A DNA stretch of 64,000 nt, from assembly GCF_000092245.1 (NCBI RefSeq), contig NC_014166.1, positions 124,001-188,000 on the forward strand. Direction: 5' to 3'. Positions 1 to 8,763 of this stretch are shown here, piece after piece. The DNA comes from Arcobacter nitrofigilis DSM 7299 (lineage in GTDB: Bacteria; Campylobacterota; Campylobacteria; Campylobacterales; Arcobacteraceae). The position numbers were made by a program, and so were the translations under genes. Within the stretch, counting starts at the first letter, position 1. Each line of letters opens with the position of its first letter. The notes below the pieces were generated by a model. The model made no database searches and was not told the origin of the DNA. It worked only from the letters and a program-made list of their open reading frames with translations.

Positions 1-852
1 AGAGGTATGAGACTTATTGAATCAGAAGATAAGTTCGACCAACTATTCACAGCAGCTTCAAGTGAAGCCTTAGCAGCTTTTGGTGATGGTACTATGTACT
101 TAGAAAGATTTATCAATAATCCAAGACATATTGAAGTTCAAGTTGTAGGTGATTCTCATGGAAATGCTATTCATATAGGTGAGAGAGATTGTTCACTACA
201 AAGAAGACATCAAAAGGTTATTGAAGAATCTCCTGCAATTATATTAAATGATGAAACTAGAGCAAAACTTCATGCTGTGGCAGTAAAAGCTACTAAATAC
301 CTAAATTACGAAGGTGCGGGTACTTTTGAATTTTTAGCAGATGATAAACAAAATATCTATTTTATGGAAATGAATACAAGACTTCAAGTTGAACATCCAG
401 TTTCTGAAATGGTTTCAGGAATTGATATTGTTGAGCTTATGATTAAAGTTGCAGAAGGAGAAGAAGTTCCTCCTCAAGAAACAATTAAATTTAGAGGTCA
501 TGCAATTGAGTGCAGAATTACAGCAGAAGATCCAAATACATTTTTACCAAGTCCTGGAAAAATCACCCAATGGATGGTTCCTGGTGGAAGAAATGTAAGA
601 GTTGATTCTCATATTTATACAAATTATATTGTGCCCCCTTATTATGACTCTATGATTGGGAAACTAATTGTTTGGGGAAGAGATAGAGAAAAAGCTATCA
701 AAATTATGAAAAGAGCTTTAAATGAGTTCGAAGTATATGGAATCAAGACAACTATTCCTTTTCATATTAAAATGATGGGAAATAAAGATTTCAATAATAA
801 CACTTATGATACAAAATACCTAGAACACTACAAAGGTTTAGGTGATATTTAA
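1..852 (+). CDS. accC: Acetyl-CoA carboxylase biotin carboxylase subunit (5' truncated by the window)
   Basis: C-terminal 283 codons of biotin carboxylase, the ATP-grasp enzyme that carboxylates biotin on AccB with bicarbonate and ATP in the first step of fatty acid synthesis. The reading frame is open from base 1, so the first ATG at base 7 is internal. Family landmarks are visible: GDGTMYLERF, HIEVQVVGD, the ERDCSLQRRHQKVIEESP block of the ATP-grasp site, and FMEMNTRLQVEHPV with the catalytic/biotin-site Glu and Arg residues. Roughly 160 N-terminal residues lie outside the window. A hairpin overlaps the stop codon. Confidence 0.95.
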   Translation, partial: RGMRLIESEDKFDQLFTAASSEALAAFGDGTMYLERFINNPRHIEVQVVGDSHGNAIHIGERDCSLQRRHQKVIEESPAIILNDETRAKLHAVAVKATKYLNYEGAGTFEFLADDKQNIYFMEMNTRLQVEHPVSEMVSGIDIVELMIKVAEGEEVPPQETIKFRGHAIECRITAEDPNTFLPSPGKITQWMVPGGRNVRVDSHIYTNYIVPPYYDSMIGKLIVWGRDREKAIKIMKRALNEFEVYGIKTTIPFHIKMMGNKDFNNNTYDTKYLEHYKGLGDI

Positions 853-880
853 CAAAAGAGCATAAAACTCTTTTGTTAAA
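851..880 (+). terminator. Rho-independent terminator after accC
   Basis: Perfect 10-bp inverted repeat AACAAAAGAG / CTCTTTTGTT (851-860 and 868-877) with a 6-base loop, starting inside the accC stop codon. The 3' arm itself supplies the T-rich stretch. Confidence 0.7.
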
Positions 881-1044
881 GCTTAAACTAATACAAATTT
901 GTATATAATCCAGCAAATATACACAATTATACTTATTACTCACTCATTTAGTTACTGTACACTTTTATAACTAAACTGTTTTATCAAGTTTCAAACTTTT
1001 AGTTTTAAATATATACGTGTATATCAAATACACAAAGGTAACAC

Positions 1045-2511
1045 ATGACTTTCAAAGATTTCAATTTTAAAGAAAATTTACAAAGAGCTATTGAAGATGC
1101 TGGCTTTAAAGAACCAAGTCCTATTCAACAAGATGCAATTCCTGTAGTTTTAAGCGGTAAAGATATGGTTGGTCAAGCACAAACAGGTACTGGTAAAACA
1201 GCAGCATTTGGACTTCCAATGATTAATATGATGAATGGTAACTCTGGCGTTGAAGCTGTAGTTATTGTTCCAACAAGAGAACTTGCAATGCAAGTATCTG
1301 ATGAATTATTTAGATTCGGTAAAAGTTCAGGAATGAACACAGCAACTGTTTATGGTGGACAATCTTACAATATGCAGTTAAGAAACATTGATAGAGCATC
1401 AATTATTGTTGCAACTCCAGGAAGACTAATTGATTTACTAAAAGGTAAAAAGATTGATATAAAACCGTCTTTTGTAGTTTTAGATGAAGCTGATGAGATG
1501 TTAGATATGGGATTTCTTGATGATATCAAAGAAATTTTCACTTATTTACCAAAAGAGAGACAAACTCTTCTTTTCTCAGCAACAATGCCTCCTGCAATTA
1601 AAAAACTTGCGCAAAATATTTTAAAAGAACCTGAGTTTATTACAGTTACAAAAGCTGAAATGACTAACTCTAAAATTACTCAATTATTTTATGTAGTTGA
1701 TGAATATGAAAGAGATGATGCTTTAATCAGACTTTTTGATTTCAAAAATCCTGAAAAATCTATCATATTCTGTCGCACTAAAAAGGAAGTTGATAGATTA
1801 TCAACTTACCTAGTATCTCAGGGACATATGGCTAAAGGTCTTCATGGAGATATGGAACAAAGACAAAGAGAAGAAGTAATTAGATCTTTCAAAAAAGGTG
1901 CATTAGATGTTCTTATTGCTACAGATGTTGCTGCAAGAGGATTAGATGTAAATGATGTATCTCACGTATTTAATTATCATTTACCATTTGATTCTGAATC
2001 TTATGTACATAGAATTGGAAGAACAGGAAGAGCTGGGAAAGAGGGTGTTGCTATCTCAATTGTAACTCCTCATGAGTTTAGAATGATTCAAAAGATTCAA
2101 CATGTTACGGGTGGAAAAATGGAAGCAAAAGTTATTCCTAACATTGACTCTGTAAAAGAGAAAAAAACTAGTACTTTAAGAGGTAAAATTTCTGAACAAA
2201 AAGTTTATGACTCTGGAATTTCACTTGTTGAAAGTTTAAAAGAAGAGTTTGATTTATCTACGATTGCTTTTAAATTAGCTTCAATTTTATCTGATGCAAC
2301 TATCGTAAAAGGTAATAATTACATTGGTAAATCAGAAATTGATATCAAAAAACTTTTCGAAAGATTAAAAGACGATAAGGGTGATGATAGAAATAGAGGT
2401 GGACAAAGAAGAGGAAGATTTGGCGGAGGTAATCGAAACCGAAATGGTGGAGGTGGTAACCGAAGCAGAAGTGGTGGAGATAGAAACGGTGGAGGAAGAA
2501 GAAGAGATTAA
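1045..2511 (+). CDS. DEAD-box ATP-dependent RNA helicase
   Basis: RNA helicase that unwinds structured RNA with ATP, probably in ribosome assembly, RNA decay or cold adaptation. All core motifs are present in order: Q motif (PSPIQQDAIP, near residue 25), Walker A AQTGTGKT (about 45), PTRELAMQ, TPGR, DEAD in VVLDEADEMLDMGF (about 147), SAT, then the second RecA-like domain with FCRTKKEVD, ATDVAARGLD and HRIGRTGRAG. The last ~40 residues form a Gly/Arg/Asn-rich RGG-like tail that should bind RNA non-specifically. Length and tail fit the CshA/DeaD/RhlE group; I cannot choose among those names. A hairpin straddles the stop codon. Confidence 0.93.
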   Translation: MTFKDFNFKENLQRAIEDAGFKEPSPIQQDAIPVVLSGKDMVGQAQTGTGKTAAFGLPMINMMNGNSGVEAVVIVPTRELAMQVSDELFRFGKSSGMNTATVYGGQSYNMQLRNIDRASIIVATPGRLIDLLKGKKIDIKPSFVVLDEADEMLDMGFLDDIKEIFTYLPKERQTLLFSATMPPAIKKLAQNILKEPEFITVTKAEMTNSKITQLFYVVDEYERDDALIRLFDFKNPEKSIIFCRTKKEVDRLSTYLVSQGHMAKGLHGDMEQRQREEVIRSFKKGALDVLIATDVAARGLDVNDVSHVFNYHLPFDSESYVHRIGRTGRAGKEGVAISIVTPHEFRMIQKIQHVTGGKMEAKVIPNIDSVKEKKTSTLRGKISEQKVYDSGISLVESLKEEFDLSTIAFKLASILSDATIVKGNNYIGKSEIDIKKLFERLKDDKGDDRNRGGQRRGRFGGGNRNRNGGGGNRSRSGGDRNGGGRRRD

Positions 2512-2526
2512 TCTCTTCTTTTTTCT
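2499..2526 (+). terminator. Bidirectional terminator between the helicase and the convergent small gene
   Basis: Inverted repeat AAGAAGAGAT / ATCTCTTCTT (2499-2508 and 2511-2520) followed by a T run on the plus strand. It overlaps the stop codons of the helicase and of the convergent minus-strand small gene, so it probably serves both. Confidence 0.7.
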
Positions 2527-2733
2527 TTATAATATTTCTTAACAACTTTTGTTGCTTTCTTATAAGCTTCTTGAGTATTTCTACCAAATGCTCTAAACAC
2601 TCCATTTTTCCCAAAAAAACTCAACACTTTCTAATTCCCCATTTTTTATACCTACAACGCTAAAAATATTAAATTTCTTTTTCATTTTAGATACTTTAGG
2701 AAATTCATTTTCTGTTATAACTTTTATAGTCAT
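2508..2733 (-). pseudogene. Small basic protein gene, frameshifted at a 7-A run
   Basis: On the minus strand an ATG at 2733, preceded by an AAAGGA ribosome site, starts MTIKVITENEFPKVSKM and stops early after ...EFFWEKWSV. If the homopolymer at 2613-2619 (seven A on the plus strand, seven T in the message) is read as six, the frame continues FFGKNGVFRAFGRNTQ and ends in a Lys-rich tail at 2508, giving about 74 residues. Clean coding on both sides of one homopolymer implies a single-base insertion, either real or from assembly. I do not recognise the family. The end overlaps the 3' end of the convergent helicase. Confidence 0.6.
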
Positions 2734-2972
2734 TTGTTTTCCTTTCTCTATAATTTATTACTATTATATATAAAAGTACTTAATTTATGCTTAATAATAT
2801 TTTCTATTAATAATTTATTAATATTGATTTATTTTATAAAATTTTATATAGATAGGTAATAATTTAATACTAAAAGGTATAAAAAATTAAGTTTAATTTA
2901 AGTTTTGTGTAAATAGATAGTGGGTACTATTCTATCAAATAAAAATTACAAAATGGTTACAAAAGGATATCT

Positions 2973-4553
2973 TTGGATTTTAATACCATAAAAAGAATGG
3001 ATGAAGCAAGAGATAAGTCTCTTCCTAGTTTTGCAAAACTTTCTCTTGCCTTATTATTTATAGTTATTGTATTTTTGTGGAGTTATTCTTCACATGAGGA
3101 GTTACCTAATAACAGCTTTTTAATTATTGGTGCTGTATTTGGTGCTTATATGGCAATGAATATTGGTGCAAATGATGTAGCAAATAATGTAGGTCCAGCT
3201 GTTGGTGCTAAAGCTATGACTCTTATGTGGGCTATAGTTATTGCAGCAATTTTTGAAGCTCTTGGAGCTTTGGTTGCTGGTGGGGATGTTGTTAATACGA
3301 TAAAAAAAGGAATTATTAATCCAGATTTAATTGACAATCCTCAAATTTTCGTTTGGGCAATGACTGCTGCTTTATTATCTGCTGCATTATGGCTTAATTT
3401 TGCAACATCTATTGGTGCTCCTGTTTCTACTACTCACTCAATCGTTGGTGGAGTTATGGGTGCAGGTATTGCTGCTGCTGGTTTTGACATTGTTTCATGG
3501 GAAACAATGGGTAAGATTGCCGCATCTTGGGTTATCTCACCAATATTAGGTGGTATTATTGCTGCATTGTTTTTATATTTTATTAAAAAAAATATCATGT
3601 TTAAAGATGAAAAATTAACTTCTGCTAAGAAATTTGTACCTTTACTAATCGCATTTATGACTTGGGCTTTTTCTACATATATCATACTAAAAGGTTTAAA
3701 GCATCTTATAAAAGTTGATTTTATTACTGCTTTAATTTTAGGATTTATTATTTCAATTATTGTTTTTGTTCTTGTTAAACCTATGATTGCAAAAAAATCA
3801 TCTAAATTATTAGATGACAGAATAAGTGTAAATAGTTTGTTTAATATTCCTTTGATTTTTGCTGCTGCATTATTATCTTTTGCTCATGGTGCAAATGATG
3901 TTGCAAATTCAATTGGACCCTTAGCTGCTATTAATGATGCTGTTATGAATGCTACCATTTCATCAAAAGTTGGTATTCCCCTATGGGTTATGGCTGTTGG
4001 TGCTTTTGGTATTGCCATTGGTTTAGCACTTTATGGACCAAGACTTATTAAAACAGTTGGTTCAGAAATTACTGAACTTGATCAAGTAAGAGCTTTCTCT
4101 ATTGCAATGGCAGCAGCTATTACTGTTATTCTTGCTTCTCAACTTGGACTTCCAGTTTCTTCTACTCATATCGCAGTTGGAGGAGTTTTTGGTGTTGGTT
4201 TTTTAAGAGAATGGTTAGACTCTTCTGAAGAGAAATTCTTAAAAGAAATTAGAGGAAAATTTAAAAAAGACAAGAGTTTATTAGATAAATATCAATTAGA
4301 GTTAAGCCAACTTGCGGCTAAAGATTCTAAGTCAAAAGTTGATTATAAAAGAATTGTTGAATTATATAATTTGATTGATGAAAAAGATGAAAGAGTTAGA
4401 TTAGAGAAAAAAGAGTTCAAAACGGCAAAACGAATTAAATATGTTAAAAGAGATGCAATTAAAAAAATTATTGCAGCTTGGATAATTACTGTTCCTGCTG
4501 CTGCATTTGTATCTGCTACTATCTTTTTTATGATAAAAGGTATGATGCTTTAG
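2973..4553 (+). CDS. PiT-family inorganic phosphate transporter
   Basis: Inner-membrane low-affinity phosphate permease of the PiT/PHO4 family. The two signature repeats are clear: NIGANDVANNVGPAVGAKA near residue 64 and AHGANDVANSIGPLAAI near 304. At least ten hydrophobic segments are separated by a central loop, and a charged Lys/Glu-rich stretch (about 410-490) precedes a final membrane segment. The frame starts at TTG 2973, five bases after AAAAGGA; the first ATG is eight codons later. At 526 residues it is close to the long PiT proteins of this phylum. No PhoU-like gene is adjacent. The substrate could include a metal-phosphate complex, as for other PiT proteins. Confidence 0.9.
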   Translation: MDFNTIKRMDEARDKSLPSFAKLSLALLFIVIVFLWSYSSHEELPNNSFLIIGAVFGAYMAMNIGANDVANNVGPAVGAKAMTLMWAIVIAAIFEALGALVAGGDVVNTIKKGIINPDLIDNPQIFVWAMTAALLSAALWLNFATSIGAPVSTTHSIVGGVMGAGIAAAGFDIVSWETMGKIAASWVISPILGGIIAALFLYFIKKNIMFKDEKLTSAKKFVPLLIAFMTWAFSTYIILKGLKHLIKVDFITALILGFIISIIVFVLVKPMIAKKSSKLLDDRISVNSLFNIPLIFAAALLSFAHGANDVANSIGPLAAINDAVMNATISSKVGIPLWVMAVGAFGIAIGLALYGPRLIKTVGSEITELDQVRAFSIAMAAAITVILASQLGLPVSSTHIAVGGVFGVGFLREWLDSSEEKFLKEIRGKFKKDKSLLDKYQLELSQLAAKDSKSKVDYKRIVELYNLIDEKDERVRLEKKEFKTAKRIKYVKRDAIKKIIAAWIITVPAAAFVSATIFFMIKGMML

Positions 4554-4618
4554 TTCTAAATTTTCTTAATTAATGTACCTTATGATAATATTTCAGAAAT
4601 TATCATGAGGAACATTTC

Positions 4619-5536
4619 ATTCAAGCTTTAATCTCAGTTGCTACTATTTACTTATTTATTTTAATTGGCTTTGTTTTTAAAAAATCTTTTAAAGGTGAAG
4701 TAAATGAAAGAACTTTAGTACTGCTAAACTTATATTTTCTTCAACCATTACTTGTATTTTGGGGATTAACAAGAGCTCCTATTACTGAAGAGTTTCTTCT
4801 TACTCCTGTAGTTAGTGGGCTATCTCTTTTACTTGTTTTAGTTATTTTATATCTGTATTCTTTAAAGTTTTTTAAAAATGATGTTCAAGACAAATCTATT
4901 TTTTTAGCCTCATCTTTAGTGGGAAATACTGGTAATTTAGGTATTCCTTTAGGAATAGCTATTTTTGGTTTACAAAGTGTTCCTTATACTTCTATTATTA
5001 ATATTGTTAATGTTTTTTATATGTACATTTTTTCTATTTACTTTTTTACGGGAGAGAAGTTTAGTATAAAATCTTCTTTAAAAGCAATTTTTAAAATGCC
5101 TGCGATTCATGTTACTTTTATTGCTTTACTATTTAATTATTATGATTTTCATATTAATTCTGATTTTGAAAAATTTTTTACTATGGGAGCATATACTGCA
5201 ATTGTAATGCAATTGATTATCTTTGGTATATTTATGTCCGATGTGAAAATCAAATCAGCCAATTGGCATTTAGCACTTAATATATCTTTATTTAAGCACT
5301 TTATTTTACCTTCTGTTGGTCTTTGTGTTATCTTTTTATTTGATTTACCCCCATTGGTTAGTGCCATTATATTTATGGAATTATTTGTTCCCCTTGCTGT
5401 AAATAATGTAAATCTTGCATCTTTATATAAATGTAAACCAGTTGATGCAACTTTTTCTGTTTTGGTTAGTTCTTTTATCTTTGTGATTTTGACTTACGGA
5501 TATATTTTATTAATAAATTATTTCTTTGGATTATAG
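4619..5536 (+). CDS. AEC-family (auxin efflux carrier-like) permease, apparently ATT start
   Basis: Membrane transporter of the AEC/malonate permease family. The hallmark SSLVGNTGNLGIPLG spans the first canonical in-frame start (GTG 4919), so that start would cut the conserved core and the first three membrane segments. Continuous hydrophobic coding extends upstream to ATT 4619, eight bases after a GAGG site (4607-4610), with no ATG, GTG or TTG in frame before the stop at 4586. Either ATT is used, or one base has been lost near the out-of-frame ATG at 4605. About 305 residues from ATT, normal for the family. The stop is one base from the start of the asparagine synthase gene, implying co-transcription. 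Confidence 0.8.
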   Translation: MQALISVATIYLFILIGFVFKKSFKGEVNERTLVLLNLYFLQPLLVFWGLTRAPITEEFLLTPVVSGLSLLLVLVILYLYSLKFFKNDVQDKSIFLASSLVGNTGNLGIPLGIAIFGLQSVPYTSIINIVNVFYMYIFSIYFFTGEKFSIKSSLKAIFKMPAIHVTFIALLFNYYDFHINSDFEKFFTMGAYTAIVMQLIIFGIFMSDVKIKSANWHLALNISLFKHFILPSVGLCVIFLFDLPPLVSAIIFMELFVPLAVNNVNLASLYKCKPVDATFSVLVSSFIFVILTYGYILLINYFFGL

Positions 5537-5537
5537 T

Positions 5538-7319
5538 ATGTGTGGTATATTAGGTTCTAATTTTATTTCGAATAATTTTGATAGTGCTTTATCTCTTATG
5601 AATAATAGAGGTCCAGATTATTCTAAGGTTTTTGCTCACAAAAACTATCAATTTGGTCATACAAGATTGTCTATAATTGATGTGGATGATGAAGCCAATC
5701 AGCCTATGATATTTGATGATATTTTGATTGTTTTCAATGGTGAGATATATAACTATAAAGAGTTAATTAAAAGTGAAAATCTTCTTTGTAGTACATCATC
5801 TGATACAGAAGTTATAATAAGATTATATCAGAAGTATGGAATTGATTTTTTAAATAAATTAAATGGCATGTTCTCCTTCGTAATTTTTGATTTAAAACAA
5901 GAAAAATACTTTTGTGCTAGGGATAGATATGGGAAGAAACCATTCTTTTATTATTTCAAAGATAATAAATTTATCTTCTCTTCTTCTATTAAATCTATAA
6001 TAAAAATATTAGGTTTTACTCCCAAATTAAATAAAGTTGCTTTATCTCAATATTTGCAATATTTTGTTTCATTAAATGATATGACTTTTTATAATGATAT
6101 TAATAAATTAGAAGCCTCTTCTTATATGCTTCTTTCTAGTAATGAATTATTTATAAAAAAATATTACAAAATCAATACTTACAAAAAAGTTGTTGATGAG
6201 AAACAAGCTTTAAATGATATAGAAGAGCTTTTATTTAAAAGTGTTGAATCAAGACTTGTAGGTGATGTGGAAGTAGGGAGCTTATTAAGTGGAGGAATTG
6301 ATAGTTCATTTATATCTTCTTTGTATACAAATATCACAGGAAAGCGTATCAATACTTTCTCTGTAGGATATAGTGACCATATAAGCTATTCTGAGCTTGA
6401 TTATGCTTCTTTAGTATCAAAAGATATTAATTCTATACATCATCCCTTAGAGGTATCTAGAAATGACTTTATTGATGTCTTTGATGAAGTTATTGATGCC
6501 CTAGAAGAACCCCATGCTGATAGTGCTGCTTTCCCTTTATATTGTCTTACAAAACTAATTAATAAAAAAGGAATAAAAGTTGTTTTAAGCGGTGAGGGTA
6601 GTGATGAACTTTTTTTAGGATATGATAATTATTCAAAATTTCTAAAATACTATAAGTTTAAAGAGTCTTTATCAGCTGATCAAGATGGATTTTTAAAAGA
6701 TATTATCTCCGCTTTGCAAAACAATACTAAAGAGAGTGAATACTTACGAAGAGTGGTTACTGATGAAAATATTTACAACTCTTTTGGTGAGATATATACT
6801 ACTATACAAAAAAAACGTTTATTTAAACGACTTCCTACTTTCAAACAAGAAAAAGCAAAAAAAGATCCTGTTGATTGGATGAGTTATATTGATCTCAAAA
6901 TTTGGTTAGGTCAGTCATTACTTTCTAAAGTTGATAGAATTTCCATGGCAAACTCTATTGAGGTAAGAACACCGTTTTTAGATTTTAGGTTAGTTGATTA
7001 TTTATTTAGTGTTGATACTAAATTAAAAACTGGAGATACAAATAAATATTTGTTAAAAAAGATTGCTAGTAAATATATTCCAGAAAAAATTATCAATAGA
7101 ACTAAAAAAGGATTTAACTCTCCATATAATGAATGGATTTTTAATAGTCATGGTGAAGACTTATTAAAAACTATTCTTAATGTTAATTATCAAACAAATT
7201 TATTCAATGAAGATTATGTTATTATGATTTATAATCTTGCTAAAAAGAATAAATTCAAACAACATTTTTGGTCTTTGTATATTTTTTCTTACTGGTTCAA
7301 CAAAAATTATCTTATTTAA
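5538..7319 (+). CDS. asnB: Asparagine synthase (glutamine-hydrolysing) family protein
   Basis: Amidotransferase converting aspartate, glutamine and ATP to asparagine, or amidating a sugar or peptide if it is one of the specialised homologues. The start is fixed by Met-Cys: after Met removal the Cys of MCGILGS is the N-terminal nucleophile of the class II glutaminase domain, so ATG 5538 is right and the in-frame TTG at 5526 is not. The glutaminase domain (NNRGPD, GHTRLSIID, NGEIYNY) covers about 1-190; the synthetase PP-loop SGGIDSSF is near residue 250 and SGEGSDELFLGYD near 350. 593 residues. It directly follows the AEC permease. The lack of polysaccharide genes nearby favours true asparagine synthesis. 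Confidence 0.88.
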   Translation: MCGILGSNFISNNFDSALSLMNNRGPDYSKVFAHKNYQFGHTRLSIIDVDDEANQPMIFDDILIVFNGEIYNYKELIKSENLLCSTSSDTEVIIRLYQKYGIDFLNKLNGMFSFVIFDLKQEKYFCARDRYGKKPFFYYFKDNKFIFSSSIKSIIKILGFTPKLNKVALSQYLQYFVSLNDMTFYNDINKLEASSYMLLSSNELFIKKYYKINTYKKVVDEKQALNDIEELLFKSVESRLVGDVEVGSLLSGGIDSSFISSLYTNITGKRINTFSVGYSDHISYSELDYASLVSKDINSIHHPLEVSRNDFIDVFDEVIDALEEPHADSAAFPLYCLTKLINKKGIKVVLSGEGSDELFLGYDNYSKFLKYYKFKESLSADQDGFLKDIISALQNNTKESEYLRRVVTDENIYNSFGEIYTTIQKKRLFKRLPTFKQEKAKKDPVDWMSYIDLKIWLGQSLLSKVDRISMANSIEVRTPFLDFRLVDYLFSVDTKLKTGDTNKYLLKKIASKYIPEKIINRTKKGFNSPYNEWIFNSHGEDLLKTILNVNYQTNLFNEDYVIMIYNLAKKNKFKQHFWSLYIFSYWFNKNYLI

Positions 7320-7329
7320 AAGGTTATAA

Positions 7330-7635
7330 ATGACACTACTTATTCCAACTGATTCTAATAATAGACATGAATGTATTATTTCAAGTATTGAAGAAAATAA
7401 CTCATGGGCTTATGTAATTTTAAATGATGGACAAATAATTTCATGTGATTTTTTTGATAGAAAAGAAGATGTAATTGAATGGATTGATTATGTAATTGTT
7501 TTAAATGATAAAGAATATATTTGGCCTTTTCTTAATGAAAAAACTAAAGTTCTTATATCAAATAACGAAAAAAGTATTGATGAATTAATTGAATCTTTTC
7601 TTCTAAATAAACTTACTCTTTATACTCAAAATTAA
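7330..7635 (+). CDS. Small protein, possibly NifX/dinitrogenase cofactor-like fold
   Basis: 101-residue cytoplasmic protein starting MTLLIPTDSNN, ten bases after asnB, so probably in the same transcript. The order of a strand ending in PTD, a central acidic segment, IDYVIVLND, KTKVLIS and a C-terminal helix IDELIESFLLNKL resembles the small NifX/NifB-C fold (DiNase_FeMo-Co), which binds Fe-S or metal cofactors. The resemblance is by pattern only and the usual metal-binding His/Cys residues are not obvious. No nitrogenase genes are in the window. Function unknown. Confidence 0.55.
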   Translation: MTLLIPTDSNNRHECIISSIEENNSWAYVILNDGQIISCDFFDRKEDVIEWIDYVIVLNDKEYIWPFLNEKTKVLISNNEKSIDELIESFLLNKLTLYTQN

Positions 7636-7695
7636 TAGCTAATATTTTATGTTTTTTAGTAAAAATTCATCAAAATATCCTATTTTTTAATTATG

Positions 7696-7735
7696 TCTAG
7701 ATTAATTTAGATATATCTAGATATAATTATCTAGA
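7696..7735 (+). promoter_or_regulatory. TCTAGA repeat cluster over the promoter of the RHH gene (likely operator)
   Basis: Three TCTAGA hexamers (7696-7701, 7716-7721, 7730-7735), the middle one inside the palindrome TATATCTAGATATA. A TATAAT-type -10 (7722-7727) sits between the second and third. The cluster ends ~24 bases before the start of a ribbon-helix-helix gene. RHH proteins commonly bind short palindromes and repress themselves; that this one does is inference. Confidence 0.5.
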
Positions 7736-7758
7736 TACTATTATATAAGGTCTGTGTG

Positions 7759-8022
7759 ATGGAAAAAAGAAAAGTTGGAAGACCAATTCAAAAAATTGGT
7801 CGTGTAAAGATAGGAATGTCAATCGATGGTAAAACTAATGATTATTTGACAGAATTAAGTATAAATAGTGGCAAAACTAAAAGCAAAATTATAGAAGAAT
7901 CTATTGCTTTGTATTATGAAAATAATAAAGAATTACAAGATAAAATTATATTAGCTAATAAGATGAAAGATGATCCTTATTTCCATTTTAGAGATGTTTT
8001 AAAAAAATCTTTAGACAAATAA
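7759..8022 (+). CDS. Ribbon-helix-helix (CopG/Arc-type) DNA-binding protein
   Basis: 87-residue basic protein. After a Lys/Arg/Pro-rich N-terminus (KRKVGRPIQKIGR), the VKIGMSIDGKTNDYLTELS strand-helix and the SGKTKSKIIEESIALYYEN helix fit the RHH fold of CopG-like repressors and antitoxins. ATG 7759 lies eight bases after AAGG; a GTG immediately upstream is possible. TCTAGA repeats over the promoter suggest autoregulation. No toxin gene follows: the next gene is convergent and ends one base later. Its target is unknown. Confidence 0.7.
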   Translation: MEKRKVGRPIQKIGRVKIGMSIDGKTNDYLTELSINSGKTKSKIIEESIALYYENNKELQDKIILANKMKDDPYFHFRDVLKKSLDK

Positions 8023-8763
8023 TTAAAAAGAATTTGGATTAAATCCAGTATCAAAATCATTATAATTATTGAACTCATTTAAGAAATCATTACTTTGAAT
8101 TGTTGGATCTGAATATCCATTTTGAATCGACTTCATTCTTAGATTCATAATGTCAGTTTTAGAATCTATAAATTGAGGACAAGAAATTGTACAATTTCCA
8201 CATAAGGTACAATCCCAGATTCCATTTACTTGAATAGCATCGAGTTTTTGGGCTTTGTTCGCTTCTTTTTTATCATTTACATATCTAAGTACTCTTGTAA
8301 GGGCAAATGGTCCTAGAAAGTCCTTATTTACCCCATATACAGGACATGAACTATAACAGTTTTGACATAAAATACAGTTACTTTGCAAGTCTATTAGTTT
8401 TTCATCTTCTTTTTTTATAGCACTTTCTTGGAATTCTTCTATAAAAGCCTTACTTTTAGTTAAAAGTTTTCCAGTTTGCTCTAAATCTACAACCAAATCT
8501 TTTATAATAGTGCTGTTTTTTAGGGGTTTTACGGTGATATTCTCATATAATTTGCACTTACAGGCTAGGACTTCTTTGTCATTTATTAAAATACTACATG
8601 AACCACAAATTCCACTTTTACATCCACTTCTATATGTTAAGGTTGAATCTATGTTTTCTTTTATATATTCTAATGCTTCAAGAGCAGTAATATTCTCTTT
8701 ATTAATTTTATATTCTTCTATATACTTTTCTTTATCTTTTAATCTATTTATACTTATATTCAT
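8023..8763 (-). CDS. Succinate dehydrogenase/fumarate reductase iron-sulfur subunit
   Basis: Electron-transfer subunit linking the flavoprotein to a quinone or other partner. The N-terminal ferredoxin domain has the [2Fe-2S] ligands in CKSGICGSC with a further Cys in VLACKC. The C-terminal domain has CILCQNCYSSCP and CTLCGNCTISCP, which supply the [4Fe-4S] and [3Fe-4S]/[4Fe-4S] centres. 246 residues, the usual size for SdhB/FrdB. Its start overlaps the stop of the flavoprotein gene by four bases, showing translational coupling. No cytochrome b or Cys-rich (SdhE/MfrE-type) anchor gene follows, so the membrane partner is elsewhere or missing. Confidence 0.88.
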   Translation of the reverse strand: MNISINRLKDKEKYIEEYKINKENITALEALEYIKENIDSTLTYRSGCKSGICGSCSILINDKEVLACKCKLYENITVKPLKNSTIIKDLVVDLEQTGKLLTKSKAFIEEFQESAIKKEDEKLIDLQSNCILCQNCYSSCPVYGVNKDFLGPFALTRVLRYVNDKKEANKAQKLDAIQVNGIWDCTLCGNCTISCPQFIDSKTDIMNLRMKSIQNGYSDPTIQSNDFLNEFNNYNDFDTGFNPNSF

